From: Catenulispora pinistramenti
GTDB taxonomy: Bacteria > Actinomycetota > Actinomycetes > Streptomycetales > Catenulisporaceae
Direction of reading: 5' to 3'
NCBI RefSeq assembly: GCF_018274385.1
Contig: NZ_JAAFYZ010000086.1
Span: forward strand, 1-39,014
DNA: 39,014 nt
Part shown: positions 7,320-15,126 of the stretch, in pieces
How the letters are laid out: every line of letters begins with the position of its first letter
Position numbering within the stretch: position 1 is the first letter of the stretch
Made by a program: the position numbers and the translations under genes
The notes under the pieces: model-generated
What the model saw: the letters and a program-made list of their open reading frames with translations, nothing else
The model's database searches: none
Told to the model about the DNA's origin: nothing

Positions 7320-8522
7320 TTGGGCTACCTCGCTCTCCTTCGCCTACCCTTCATCACCCGCCTGCTCACCGGCTCCCTGGTCGGACGACTGCCCGGCGGC
7401 ATGTCCATCCTCATGATCCCGCTGGCCCTGCGCCGCTCCGGCCTGGACTACGGCTTCGTCGGCCTGGCCGCCGGCACGCTCGCGGTGTCCACCGCGATCG
7501 GCGGCCCGGTCCTGGGCCGGCTCGTGGACCGGGTCGGGCAAGTCAGGGTGCTGGTTCCGGCCGCCGCGGCCTCCGGCATCGGCTTCGCGATCCTCGCGCT
7601 GGCGCCGGGGGACCGGCCGACCGTGCTGATCGGCGTGGTGCTGGCCGGGGCGGCCGCGCCGCCGCTGGAGCCGTGCATCCGCATCCTGTGGCCCTCGCTG
7701 GTCCCGGCCGAGGGCCTGGCCTCGGCGTACTCGCTGGACTCGGCCGCCCAGGAGCTGATCTTCGTGTCCGGGCCGCTGGTGGTGGCCGGCTGTGTGGCGT
7801 GGGCCTCGCCGGTCGCGGCGCTGTGGCTCGGTGCGGCGCTCGGCGCGGTCGGGGTGCTGGTGGTCGCGACCACCAGGCCGGTGCGCGGCTGGCGTCCGGA
7901 GCCGCGCGAGGCGCACTGGCTCGGGCCGCTGCGCAGCCCCGGGCTGGTCGTGCTGCTGACCTCGCTGATCGGGCTGGGTATCGCGATCGGCACGCTGAAC
8001 GTCGTCCTCGTCGACTACGCCGAGCACCACCGCTTCCCCGGCGGCGCCGGGACGCTGATGGCGATCAACGCCTTCGGCTCCCTGATCGGCGCGCTGGTCT
8101 ACGGCGCGCGCAAGTGGCGCGGCTCGCCGACCGGCCACCTGCTCGTCCTGCGGATCGGGCTCGGCGCCGCCTACGCCTTGCTGCTCCTGGTCCCGGCGCC
8201 GCCGCTGATGGTCGCGATCATGGTGGTCTCCGGTGTCTGCTTCGCCCCCTCGCTGACCGTGCTGTTCATGCTCACCGGCGAGCTGGCCCCGGCCGGCACC
8301 GCCACCGAGGCCTTCGCCTGGCTGATCACGCTGTTCAACGTCGGCGCCGCCACCGGCTCGGCGATCAGCGGCTTCGTGATCGCCCACGCCGGCCTGGCCG
8401 CCGCGGCCGTGACCGCCGTCGCCGGGATCGGCGCGGCCGTGCTGGTACAGCTGGCCGGCCGCCGCTACCTGCGCCAACCCGAGCCCGAGGGACCGGCGCT
8501 GGAAACTCCGGTATACGCCTGA
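7320..8522 (+). CDS. MFS transporter
   Basis: This is a 400-residue major facilitator with about 12 hydrophobic segments and a short basic middle loop (TTRPVRGWRPEPREAHW, around residue 180-196) separating the two six-helix halves. The loop between helices 2 and 3 (GPVLGRLVDRVGQVRV) is the family's motif A. I chose the TTG at 7320 because AAGGA lies at a suitable distance and the protein then begins at the first helix (MGYLALLRLPFITRLL). The closest general type is the sugar/drug efflux-like actinobacterial MFS. The GH95 gene starts 9 bp after its stop, so import or export of a fucosylated saccharide is an attractive inference, though the sequence itself does not show a substrate. Confidence 0.9.
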   Translation: MGYLALLRLPFITRLLTGSLVGRLPGGMSILMIPLALRRSGLDYGFVGLAAGTLAVSTAIGGPVLGRLVDRVGQVRVLVPAAAASGIGFAILALAPGDRPTVLIGVVLAGAAAPPLEPCIRILWPSLVPAEGLASAYSLDSAAQELIFVSGPLVVAGCVAWASPVAALWLGAALGAVGVLVVATTRPVRGWRPEPREAHWLGPLRSPGLVVLLTSLIGLGIAIGTLNVVLVDYAEHHRFPGGAGTLMAINAFGSLIGALVYGARKWRGSPTGHLLVLRIGLGAAYALLLLVPAPPLMVAIMVVSGVCFAPSLTVLFMLTGELAPAGTATEAFAWLITLFNVGAATGSAISGFVIAHAGLAAAAVTAVAGIGAAVLVQLAGRRYLRQPEPEGPALETPVYA

Positions 8523-8531
8523 GGAAACTGC

Positions 8532-10841
8532 ATGGCGAGCGACCCCGTGGCGAGGGCAAGATCCCGGGCCATGGAACACCTGCTGTGGTACGAGGCCCCG
8601 GCCCGCGACTGGGAACGCGAGGCGCTCCCGATCGGGAACGGCCGGATCGGGGCGATGGTGTTCGGCGGGGTGGCCGCCGAGCGGGTCCAGTTCACCGAGA
8701 AGACGCTGTGGACCGGGGGACCGGGGCACCCCGGCTACGACCACGGGGACTGGCGCGAGGCCCGGCCCGGAGCGCTGGCGGAGGTGCGGCGGCGGATCGA
8801 GGCTGAGGGCTTCCTGCCCAAGCCGACGGTCACCGAGCTGTTGGGGCAGCCGAAGACCGGGTTCGGCGCTTTCCAGAACTATGGGGACCTGGTCATCGAG
8901 TTCTCAGGGCTCGATGACGCGGACTTCCCCCAGGACTACCGCCGCACGCTCGAAATCTCTGACGCTCTCGCCGGTGTCGCGTTCCAGGCGCGCGGCGTGC
9001 GCTACAGCCGCGAGTACTTCGTCAGCCACCCGGCCGGGGTTCTGGCGGGTCTGCTCACTACCGACCGGCCCGGCGGGCTTGATTGCGTTCTGCGGTATGA
9101 GCCGGGCGTCGAGGGGACCCGCATCACCACCGACGACGGCGCGATCGTCATCGAGGGCGCGCTCGACGACAACGGGCTCCGGCACGCGGCTCGTATCAAG
9201 GCGGTACCCGAAGGCGGCAGCCTGACTGAGGGCGCCGACGGCAGCCTCACGATCGAGGGCGCCGATCGCGTGGTCATCCTGCTGGCCGCCGCGACCGACT
9301 ACGCCGACACGTATCCGGCCTACCGCAACGGAATCGACCCCGCCGGCCCGGTCGCCGACGCCATTGCGCGCGCCGCGGCCACCGCCTACGAAGACCTCCG
9401 CGCCGCCCATATCGCCGACCACAGCGCGCTGTTCGACCGCGTCGTGCTCGACCTCGGCGGGCAGTTGCCGGCGGGCGTCCCCACCGACCGCCTCTTGGCC
9501 GCGTACGGCACCGACGACTCCACCCCGAGCGCCGACCGCGCGCTGGAGCAGCTGTTCTTCGACCACGGCCGCTACCTGCTCATCGCCTCGTCGCGGCCGG
9601 GCAGCCTGCCGGCGAACCTGCAAGGCGTGTGGAACGTCTCGGCGGCGCCGCCGTGGTCCGCCGACTACCACGTCAACATCAACCTGCAGATGAACTACTG
9701 GCTCGCCGAACCGTGTGCGTTGGGGGAGTGCGCCGAGCCGTTGTTCGACTACATCGAGGCTTTGCGCGCGCCGGGCCGGATCTCGGCGCGCGCCATGTTC
9801 GGCACCGAGGGCTGGGTTGTGCACAACGAGACGACGCCCTTCGGTTTCACCGGCGTGCACGACTGGCCGGACGCGTTCTGGTTCCCCGAGGCCGCCGCGT
9901 GGTTGTGTCAGCACCTGTGGGAGCACTACGCGTTCAGCTTGGACGAGGACTTCCTGCGGGAGCGCGCGTATCCGGTGATGAAGGAGGCCGCGCAGTTCTG
10001 GCTGGCGAACCTCCAGCGGGATCCGCGTGACGGGACGCTGGTCGTCAACCCCAGCTTCTCGCCGGAGCAGGGCGAATACACGGCCGGGACGGCGATGGCG
10101 CAGCAGATCGTGCGCGAGCTGTTCGACATCACCGCCACCGCCGCGCGCATCGCCGAGCCGGACGGGGACCTGTGGGAACGTCTTGACGCTGCTCACGCCG
10201 AGCTCGACACCGGCCTGCGGGTCGGCTCGTGGGGACAGCTCCAGGAATGGAAGGAAGACCTCGACGACCCCGAGAACCAGCACCGCCACGTCTCGCAGAT
10301 GTTCGCGCTGCACCCCGGCTCGGACATCGACGGGTTCTGGGACGAGGACCTGGCGCCCGCCGCGCGCACCATCCTGCGGGCCCGCGGCGACGGCGGCACC
10401 GGCTGGTCGAAGGCCTGGAAGGTCAACTTCTGGGCCCGCCTGCACGACGGCGACCATGCCCACCGCCTGCTGGCCGAGCAGCTGACGGGCAGCACCCTGC
10501 CGAACCTGTTCGACACCCACCCGCCGTTCCAGATCGACGGCAACTTCGGCGCCGCCGCCGGCATCGCCGAGATGCTGGTGCAGAGCCAGCACGGCGACCT
10601 CCGCATCCTGCCCGCGCTGCCGGCGGCTTGGGCGGCGCGTGGTTCGGTGACGGGGCTGCGGGCCCGGGGCGGGTTCCGGGTCGACGTCGCCTGGGCCGAC
10701 GGGGAGGTGACTGAGCTGTCGGTGACTTCGGAGCGGGATCAGGTTGTGGAGATCCGCTCCCGCTTGTTCGCCCCTGGCGGCCGGGTGAGGACGCTGGTCG
10801 AGGCCGGACGCCCCGCCGTGTGGAAAGAAGAGATCAAATAA
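8532..10841 (+). CDS. GH95 family glycoside hydrolase (alpha-L-fucosidase/galactosidase type)
   Basis: GH95 enzymes are inverting enzymes that release terminal alpha-1,2-L-fucose (some release alpha-L-galactose) from glycans such as xyloglucan or fucosyl-oligosaccharides. The N-terminal signature LPIGNGRIGAMVFGG with TLWTGGPGHPGY is diagnostic. The catalytic barrel contains NINLQMNYW (two asparagines that assist the base), NPSFSPEQGEYTAGTAM (general acid Glu in SPE) and HPPFQIDGNFGAAAGIAEM (Asp in QIDGNFG). The length of 769 residues is full size. There is no signal peptide, so it should act inside the cell on imported oligosaccharides. The start at 8532 has a GAGGA ribosome site; the ATG at 8571 (MEHLLWYEAPA) is a possible alternative. 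It lies between the MFS and PNGase-like genes in one apparent operon. Confidence 0.95.
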   Translation: MASDPVARARSRAMEHLLWYEAPARDWEREALPIGNGRIGAMVFGGVAAERVQFTEKTLWTGGPGHPGYDHGDWREARPGALAEVRRRIEAEGFLPKPTVTELLGQPKTGFGAFQNYGDLVIEFSGLDDADFPQDYRRTLEISDALAGVAFQARGVRYSREYFVSHPAGVLAGLLTTDRPGGLDCVLRYEPGVEGTRITTDDGAIVIEGALDDNGLRHAARIKAVPEGGSLTEGADGSLTIEGADRVVILLAAATDYADTYPAYRNGIDPAGPVADAIARAAATAYEDLRAAHIADHSALFDRVVLDLGGQLPAGVPTDRLLAAYGTDDSTPSADRALEQLFFDHGRYLLIASSRPGSLPANLQGVWNVSAAPPWSADYHVNINLQMNYWLAEPCALGECAEPLFDYIEALRAPGRISARAMFGTEGWVVHNETTPFGFTGVHDWPDAFWFPEAAAWLCQHLWEHYAFSLDEDFLRERAYPVMKEAAQFWLANLQRDPRDGTLVVNPSFSPEQGEYTAGTAMAQQIVRELFDITATAARIAEPDGDLWERLDAAHAELDTGLRVGSWGQLQEWKEDLDDPENQHRHVSQMFALHPGSDIDGFWDEDLAPAARTILRARGDGGTGWSKAWKVNFWARLHDGDHAHRLLAEQLTGSTLPNLFDTHPPFQIDGNFGAAAGIAEMLVQSQHGDLRILPALPAAWAARGSVTGLRARGGFRVDVAWADGEVTELSVTSERDQVVEIRSRLFAPGGRVRTLVEAGRPAVWKEEIK

Positions 10842-10889
10842 CGGATCCAGCCCTTGTGTGGAACCGAGGCCCGCGCCAGGGTGTCAGCC

Positions 10890-12578
10890 ATGTGGAGACC
10901 CCTGGCTCTGGCCGCCGCCGCGGCCGTGTTCGTCGCCGGCACGTTCGCGGGGAGCGCCGTGGCCGCCGCGCCCGTGGCGCCGACCGTGGAGATCAACTAT
11001 CAGAACCCGGTGACGGCGCTGCCGCCGATCGCGCGGCCGGACACCCCGAGCTGCACGGTCACGGCCATGCAGCACGACTTCGCCAACAGCTACGGCCAGC
11101 CCTACACCGGCACCCTGACGCCGCCCGCGGCCTGCCCCGGTCCCTGGTCGAAGGTGGTCCTGGACTGGTCCGGCAGCATCGCGGGCCGGCAGTACGACCG
11201 GCTGGCCGGGGTCTGGATCGGCGGTTCGGAGGTGTTCCGGACCAGCACCCCCGAGCCGGATCCGGCGGGTATCAGCTGGCACGTGGACCAGGACATCTCG
11301 GCGTTCACCCCGCTTCTGCGGACGCCGCAGCCGCTGGTGGTGGACCTGGGCAACGTGGTGGACAGCACGTATACCGGTACGTACCACATGACCATGACGG
11401 TGACCTACTACCAGACCGACAAGCACAACCCGGAGGCCGCGCACAGCGATGTCGTCGTGCCGATCTCGCAGAGCACGTCGGCGGCCGGCTGGTTCGGCCT
11501 GACCAAGGGCCAGACCGCGACCACGACCGTGACGCTGCCCCGCAACACCGAGAGCGCGGACTTGCAGCTCTATGCGCGCGGCGGCGGTTGTGAGGAGTTC
11601 TGGTACTCGAACGTCCCCGACTCCTACGCCGCGACCCACTCCAGCGAAGGCCTGTGCGCCGGCGGGACGTATCGCGAGGTGCAGGTGCTGGTCGACGGCA
11701 GACCGGCCGGGACCGCCCAGCCGTTCCCCGTCATCTACACCGGCGGCATCAGTCCTCTGATGTGGCGGCCGATCCCGAGCATCGACTCCTTCCGCACCCA
11801 GCCCTACGACCTGGACCTGACCCCCTTCGCCGGGGTCCTGGCCGACGGCAAGCCGCACACCGTGACGCTGGTCCCGCCCTCGGACATCAGCGACACCTGG
11901 CTGATGGACGGCAGCCTGTTCGTGAACGTCGACGCCGGTTCGGCGCAGACCTCCGGCGCGGTCACCCAGGACACCATCACCCCCTCGCCCGCCGTGGACT
12001 ACACCGTGGCGGCGCAGTCCGACGGCAGCGACCTGATCACCGCCGCGGTGAATCGGGACTGGACCGTCTCCGGCTACGTCGACACCTCGCACGGCCGGAT
12101 CACCACCAGCGTGGTGCGGCACAGCGCCTACTCGAACTCCGACCGCCTCGCGGGCGCCGGCACGGTGCAGACCGTGAAGCAGCGGGACTCCGGCTGGACC
12201 CAGACCACGACCACCGACGGCCCGGGGCTGGGACACCGGCAGGTCCGCGACGACACCTGGTCCTACCCGATCGACATGAGCGGCACCTACGTCCCCGGCG
12301 CGAACTCGGACTCCTACACCGCCGACGGCCAGGTCAGCGTGGCGCGCCACCTGACCAGTACCGAGGCCGACCACGGCGATGCCTGGAAGCCGGTGTCCAG
12401 CGTGGACGACTCGGTGCAGGCGAAGGGCAGTCTGCAGCGGGTCAACGGGACCGTGGTCGCCGCGGACGGCTCGGACTCGGAGCTGTATCTGGGGCGGGGC
12501 CGCGACGGGTGCTACGGGCACTACATCGCCGCCGACCACGGGTACGTGACCCGGGACGTGCTGACGGGGTGTCGCTGA
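10890..12578 (+). CDS. Secreted peptide-N4-(N-acetyl-beta-glucosaminyl)asparagine amidase A-like protein
   Basis: PNGase A-type amidases hydrolyse the bond between asparagine and the first GlcNAc of N-glycans and, unlike PNGase F, accept core alpha-1,3-fucose as in plant glycoproteins. The family signature is clear: YDRLAGVWIGGSEVFRTSTP, GISWHVDQDISAFTPLL, then PLVVDLGNVVDSTYTGTYH. Later comes GCEEFWYSNVPD and a second jelly-roll-like part with PLMWRPIPSIDSF. A signal peptide spans about residues 1-27 (MWRPLALAAAAAVFVAG to SAVAAAP), so the protein is exported. The ATG at 10890 has AGGGTG at good distance; a GTG at 10881 or TTG at 10854 is possible. It begins 48 bp after GH95 and is probably co-transcribed. 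Family members are best known from plants and fungi. Activity is inferred, not shown. Confidence 0.88.
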   Translation: MWRPLALAAAAAVFVAGTFAGSAVAAAPVAPTVEINYQNPVTALPPIARPDTPSCTVTAMQHDFANSYGQPYTGTLTPPAACPGPWSKVVLDWSGSIAGRQYDRLAGVWIGGSEVFRTSTPEPDPAGISWHVDQDISAFTPLLRTPQPLVVDLGNVVDSTYTGTYHMTMTVTYYQTDKHNPEAAHSDVVVPISQSTSAAGWFGLTKGQTATTTVTLPRNTESADLQLYARGGGCEEFWYSNVPDSYAATHSSEGLCAGGTYREVQVLVDGRPAGTAQPFPVIYTGGISPLMWRPIPSIDSFRTQPYDLDLTPFAGVLADGKPHTVTLVPPSDISDTWLMDGSLFVNVDAGSAQTSGAVTQDTITPSPAVDYTVAAQSDGSDLITAAVNRDWTVSGYVDTSHGRITTSVVRHSAYSNSDRLAGAGTVQTVKQRDSGWTQTTTTDGPGLGHRQVRDDTWSYPIDMSGTYVPGANSDSYTADGQVSVARHLTSTEADHGDAWKPVSSVDDSVQAKGSLQRVNGTVVAADGSDSELYLGRGRDGCYGHYIAADHGYVTRDVLTGCR

Positions 12579-12602
12579 TCACGGTAGCTACTCGCGGGTA
12601 AT

Positions 12603-12639
12603 ATGCTCGGGGGCGACCGCCATGGCCGCCCCCGAGCAT
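12603..12639. terminator. Perfect 13-bp hairpin after the PNGase-like gene
   Basis: ATGCTCGGGGGCG (12603-12615) pairs perfectly with CGCCCCCGAGCAT (12627-12639) across an 11-nt loop that itself contains GCCATGGC. It begins 24 bp after the PNGase stop and ends 29 bp before the thioesterase ribosome site. There is no T-run. It probably ends the MFS-GH95-PNGase transcript, but a TAATAT at 12599-12604 overlapping its edge could be a -10 for the thioesterase, in which case the hairpin would sit in that gene's leader. Confidence 0.65.
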
Positions 12640-12679
12640 GCTCCCCACGCCCGCACCACAGCACAGCAAGGAGACGACC

Positions 12680-13096
12680 ATGGTCTTCTCGGTCCCGGTC
12701 ACCGTCCGCGGCTATGAACTCGACACCCAGGGCCACCTCAACCAGGCCGTCTACCTGCAGTACACCGAGCACGCGCGCTGGGAGCTGCTGCGCGCCGCGG
12801 GCATCGGGCAGAACGACCTGATCGCCGGCGGGATCGGCCCGGTGGTGCTGGAGGCGAACCTCAAGTTCCTGCGCGAGCTGCGCGGCGGCGAGGAGGTGGA
12901 CGTCAGCTGCGAGCTCCAGTGGGCCGAGGGCAAGGTCTTCCAGTTCAAGCAGCAGATCGTGAAGAAGGACGGCACGGTGTGCGCGGACGCCGTGATCGTC
13001 GGCGGCATCCTGGACCTGGCGGCGCGCAAGCTGGTGCCGAACCCGGCCGAGCGGCTGGCGGCGGTGGCGAGCGACCCGGCGGTGCTCGGGATCTGA
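12680..13096 (+). CDS. Hotdog-fold acyl-CoA thioesterase (4HBT type)
   Basis: This is a 138-residue single hotdog domain of the 4-hydroxybenzoyl-CoA thioesterase/YbgC type, likely to hydrolyse an acyl-CoA in the cytoplasm. The family's active-site segment is visible near the N-terminus: YELDTQGHLNQAVYLQYTEHARWE, written here in two parts as YELDTQGHLN (with the Asp and the GH-x-N) followed by a tyrosine-rich helix. The later VVLEANLKFLRELRGGEEV strand-turn is also typical. The ATG at 12680 is fixed by AAGGAG at 12668-12673; an upstream in-frame ATG overlaps the hairpin and has no ribosome site. It appears to be monocistronic, and its acyl substrate cannot be predicted. Confidence 0.92.
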   Translation: MVFSVPVTVRGYELDTQGHLNQAVYLQYTEHARWELLRAAGIGQNDLIAGGIGPVVLEANLKFLRELRGGEEVDVSCELQWAEGKVFQFKQQIVKKDGTVCADAVIVGGILDLAARKLVPNPAERLAAVASDPAVLGI

Positions 13097-13244
13097 GCAA
13101 CCAGGACATTCGACAAGTCGGAAGTCATACCTTCACCAGATCGGCTGATCGCCGGTCGGTGGGCGTTTCGCTCACTCAGCGGTGGTCGTTTCTCCGGACG
13201 AGCGGCACGTGATCGGTGCCGCCGCTACACAGGAGGAAGTACCA

Positions 13245-13484
13245 GTGCTGAAGACCAAGAAGATCGCCGCGCTCGTTGCCGCCACCGGTGGTCTGGTGAT
13301 GGCCGGGGCCGGGATGGCCAGTGCCGAGGCCACCGCGCACGGCTCGGCCCAGGACTCGCCCGGCGTCGTGTCGGGCAACAACATCCAGGTCCCGGTGCAC
13401 ATCCCGGTGAACGCCTGCGGCCTTTCCGTGAGCGTCATCGGCATCCTGGACCAGGCGTTCGGCAACACCTGCGTCAACGCCTGA
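13245..13484 (+). CDS. Short chaplin
   Basis: Chaplins are small secreted hydrophobic proteins that form amyloid fibrils at the surface of aerial hyphae and spores and lower surface tension. This 79-residue precursor has a signal peptide (MLKTKKIAALVAATGG to MASAEA) and one chaplin domain from DSPGVVSGNNIQVPVHIPVN to FGNTCVN. The two conserved cysteines (NACG and GNTC) and the SGN, VPV and GNTC signatures are present. The GTG start at 13245 has an ideal AGGAGG at 13231-13236. A very strong terminator follows 20 bp after the stop, so the gene is its own transcription unit. The 148 bp upstream hold no promoter I can define with confidence. Confidence 0.95.
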   Translation: MLKTKKIAALVAATGGLVMAGAGMASAEATAHGSAQDSPGVVSGNNIQVPVHIPVNACGLSVSVIGILDQAFGNTCVNA

Positions 13485-13504
13485 CGGACCGCGCGCTCGC
13501 GTCC

Positions 13505-13553
13505 GGGGCGGCCCCGAGAATCCCTGGCGGGTTCTCGGGGCCGCCCCCTTTTT
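13505..13553 (+). terminator. Strong rho-independent terminator of the short chaplin
   Basis: A perfect 16-bp stem is formed by GGGGCGGCCCCGAGAA (13505-13520) and TTCTCGGGGCCGCCCC (13532-13547) with an 11-nt loop, directly followed by a C and five Ts. This is the most canonical terminator in the window. Confidence 0.93.
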
Positions 13554-13629
13554 CTGCCGCCCCCTTTTTCTTGCGGGTCCTGATGTGCTCGGCCAGGACA
13601 TCCCGCGCCAGGACATCCCGCGCCTGGAC
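13540..13629. repeat. Two short tandem duplications downstream of the chaplin terminator
   Basis: A 16-bp unit GCCGCCCCCTTTTTCT occurs twice back to back (13540-13555 and 13556-13571), copying the right arm and T-run of the terminator. A second unit of 15 bp, GCCAGGACATCCCGC, occurs twice (13592-13606, 13607-13621) followed by a partial third copy (GCCTGGAC, 13622-13629). The 304-bp space between the chaplin genes otherwise holds no ORF that I support; its 3' end must carry the promoter of the long chaplin. Confidence 0.85.
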
Positions 13630-13788
13630 GACCGGCCCCGTACGGGGGTTGCCCCGGGAGGGTCCTGTTTCACTCGTAAGAAGGTTTCAGGGTTTAGTCG
13701 GAAAAACCTCCCGGAGCCTGCCTCGTTAGCTGATTAGGTCTATCGGCTCGTCTGAAGTAACGACAGACGGAACAAGGCAGGGGCTTTC

Positions 13789-14835
13789 ATGCAATCGCAA
13801 GTGAAACGGCGGATCGTTTTCGGGCTCACCACCGGCGGGCTCCTGGCCGCCGGCGGCGCCGGAATCGCGCACGCGGACGCGACGAGCGCCGGGTCCGGCG
13901 ACGGCGCCACCACCTCCGGCTCGCCGGGGGTCCTCTCGGGGAACACCATCCAGGTCCCGATCAACATCCCGATCAACGTCTGCGGCATCACCGCGAACGT
14001 GGTGGGCCTGCTCAACCCCGCGGCCGGGGACCACTGCTCGAACTCCGGCGGCGCCACCGCGGCCGGCGCCGACCAGGGCGGCACCGGTGGGGCGACCGCG
14101 GTCGGCGGCTCGCAGGGTTCGCCCGGCGTGCTGTCCGGCAACACCATCCAGGCCCCGATCAGCATCCCGGTCAACGCCTGCGGTGACAGCGTCAACGTGG
14201 TCGGCGTCGGCAACGGCGCCACCGGCGACCACTGCCACAACGGCAGTGGCGCGACCACCGGCGGCACCGGCGGGGCGACCGCGGTCGGCGGCTCGCAGGG
14301 TTCGCCCGGCGTGCTGTCCGGCAACACCATCCAGGTCCCGGTGAACATCCCGGTCAACCTGTGCGGTGACACGGTCAACGTGGTCGGGGTCGGCAACGGC
14401 GCCAAGGGCGACCATTGCCACAACGCCGGCGGCGCGAGCACCGGCGGCACCGGCGGTGCGACCGCGGTCGGCGGCTCGCAGGGTTCGCCCGGCGTGCTGT
14501 CCGGCAACACCATCCAGCTGCCGATCTCGGTCCCGGTCAACCTCTGCGGCGACAGCGTCAACGTGGTCGGCGTCGGCAACGGCGCCAAGGGCGACGCGTG
14601 CGCCAACAACACCCCGGTCACGCCGCCCCCGACCTCCCCGCCGCCGCCGGTCAGCGGCGTCCTCCCGCCGCTGGCCAGCACCCCGGAGACCGGCAGTGCC
14701 CTGCCGGAGGTCGCGCCGGCCGGCATGCTGGCGCACACCGGTTCGGACGCGCTGATGCTGGCCCCGATCGGCGCGGCGCTGATGGGCGGCGGCGCGTTCA
14801 TGTACCGCCGGTACAAGCCGACCCGCGTGTTCTGA
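13789..14835 (+). CDS. Long chaplin with four chaplin domains and LAXTG-type sorting signal
   Basis: This 348-residue precursor has a signal peptide (about residues 1-30, MQSQVKRRIVFGLTTGG to IAHADA). Four chaplin domains follow, each opening with SPGVLSGNTIQ and carrying two cysteines (VCG/HC, ACG/HC, LCG/HC, LCG/AC). They are separated by Gly/Ala/Thr-rich linkers. A Pro-rich spacer (about residues 278-293) leads to the C-terminal signal LAHTG, a hydrophobic segment and the basic tail YRRYKPTRVF. LAXTG is the recognition form of class E sortases in streptomycetes, so covalent attachment to the wall is expected. Known long chaplins have two domains; this one has four, and domains 2-4 come from a 183-bp tandem repeat. 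The ribosome site AGGGG lies upstream of the ATG. Two hairpins follow the stop. Confidence 0.94.
   Translation: MQSQVKRRIVFGLTTGGLLAAGGAGIAHADATSAGSGDGATTSGSPGVLSGNTIQVPINIPINVCGITANVVGLLNPAAGDHCSNSGGATAAGADQGGTGGATAVGGSQGSPGVLSGNTIQAPISIPVNACGDSVNVVGVGNGATGDHCHNGSGATTGGTGGATAVGGSQGSPGVLSGNTIQVPVNIPVNLCGDTVNVVGVGNGAKGDHCHNAGGASTGGTGGATAVGGSQGSPGVLSGNTIQLPISVPVNLCGDSVNVVGVGNGAKGDACANNTPVTPPPTSPPPPVSGVLPPLASTPETGSALPEVAPAGMLAHTGSDALMLAPIGAALMGGGAFMYRRYKPTRVF
14098..14613 (+). repeat. 183-bp tandem repeats building chaplin domains 2-4
   Basis: The block that starts GCGGTCGGCGGCTCGCAGGG recurs at 14098, 14281 and 14464, exactly 183 bp (61 codons) apart, with near-identical DNA between copies over the linker and first half of the domain. 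Domain 1 (from about 13918) is more diverged. The third unit is incomplete because it runs into the Pro-rich spacer. Confidence 0.9.
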
Positions 14836-14855
14836 GGCTCGTTCGCAGGTCGGTA

Positions 14856-14915
14856 CGGCCGGGGCGAACACCCGGCCGACTGAACCACCGGCCCGGACCC
14901 TCGCGGGTCCGGGCC
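14856..14915 (+). terminator. Tandem hairpin terminators after the long chaplin
   Basis: The first hairpin is CGGCCGGG (14856-14863) with CCCGGCCG (14871-14878) and a 7-nt loop. The second is GGCCCGGACCC (14890-14900) with GGGTCCGGGCC (14905-14915) and a TCGC tetraloop, followed by TT. Two stable GC-rich stems in a row immediately after a strongly expressed type of gene support termination here. Confidence 0.82.
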
Positions 14916-14920
14916 TTGAG

Positions 14921-15014
14921 GTGCCTGGATCCTCAGTGGTTCCTGGATATCCTCAGAGGTGTCTGGATCCTCAGAGGTGTCTGTGGACCCTCAGAGATGC
15001 CTGGATCCTCAGGG
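14921..15014. repeat. Five-unit degenerate minisatellite (18/20 bp)
   Basis: Five units containing CTGGATCCTCAG or a close variant start at 14921, 14939, 14959, 14977 and 14997, with lengths alternating 18, 20, 18, 20 and 18 bp. The two 20-bp units differ by internal insertions (GGATATCC and TGTGGACCC). The repeat fills the gap between the chaplin terminators and the leader of the rhomboid-like gene, and I see no ORF in it. It has no spacers and is not a CRISPR array. Confidence 0.88.
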
Positions 15015-15126
15015 GTCCGGGTGCCGGTCGCGCCCCGTTCCAGAGCTTTTCATCGCCTTCTCAGCGAGGGACTGCACAGTGCTGCTCAGGGCATACAGCT
15101 AGCGCGGGCACTGTTAGGGAGAAGCG

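Noticed and set aside
13630..13788. BldN-type promoter for the long chaplin
   Set aside because: A GTAAC element is present near 13758, but I could not find a matching second box at a credible spacing, so I do not call it.
14921..15014. Possible CRISPR array
   Set aside because: Units are contiguous without spacers, degenerate and only 18-20 bp long, and no cas gene is present.
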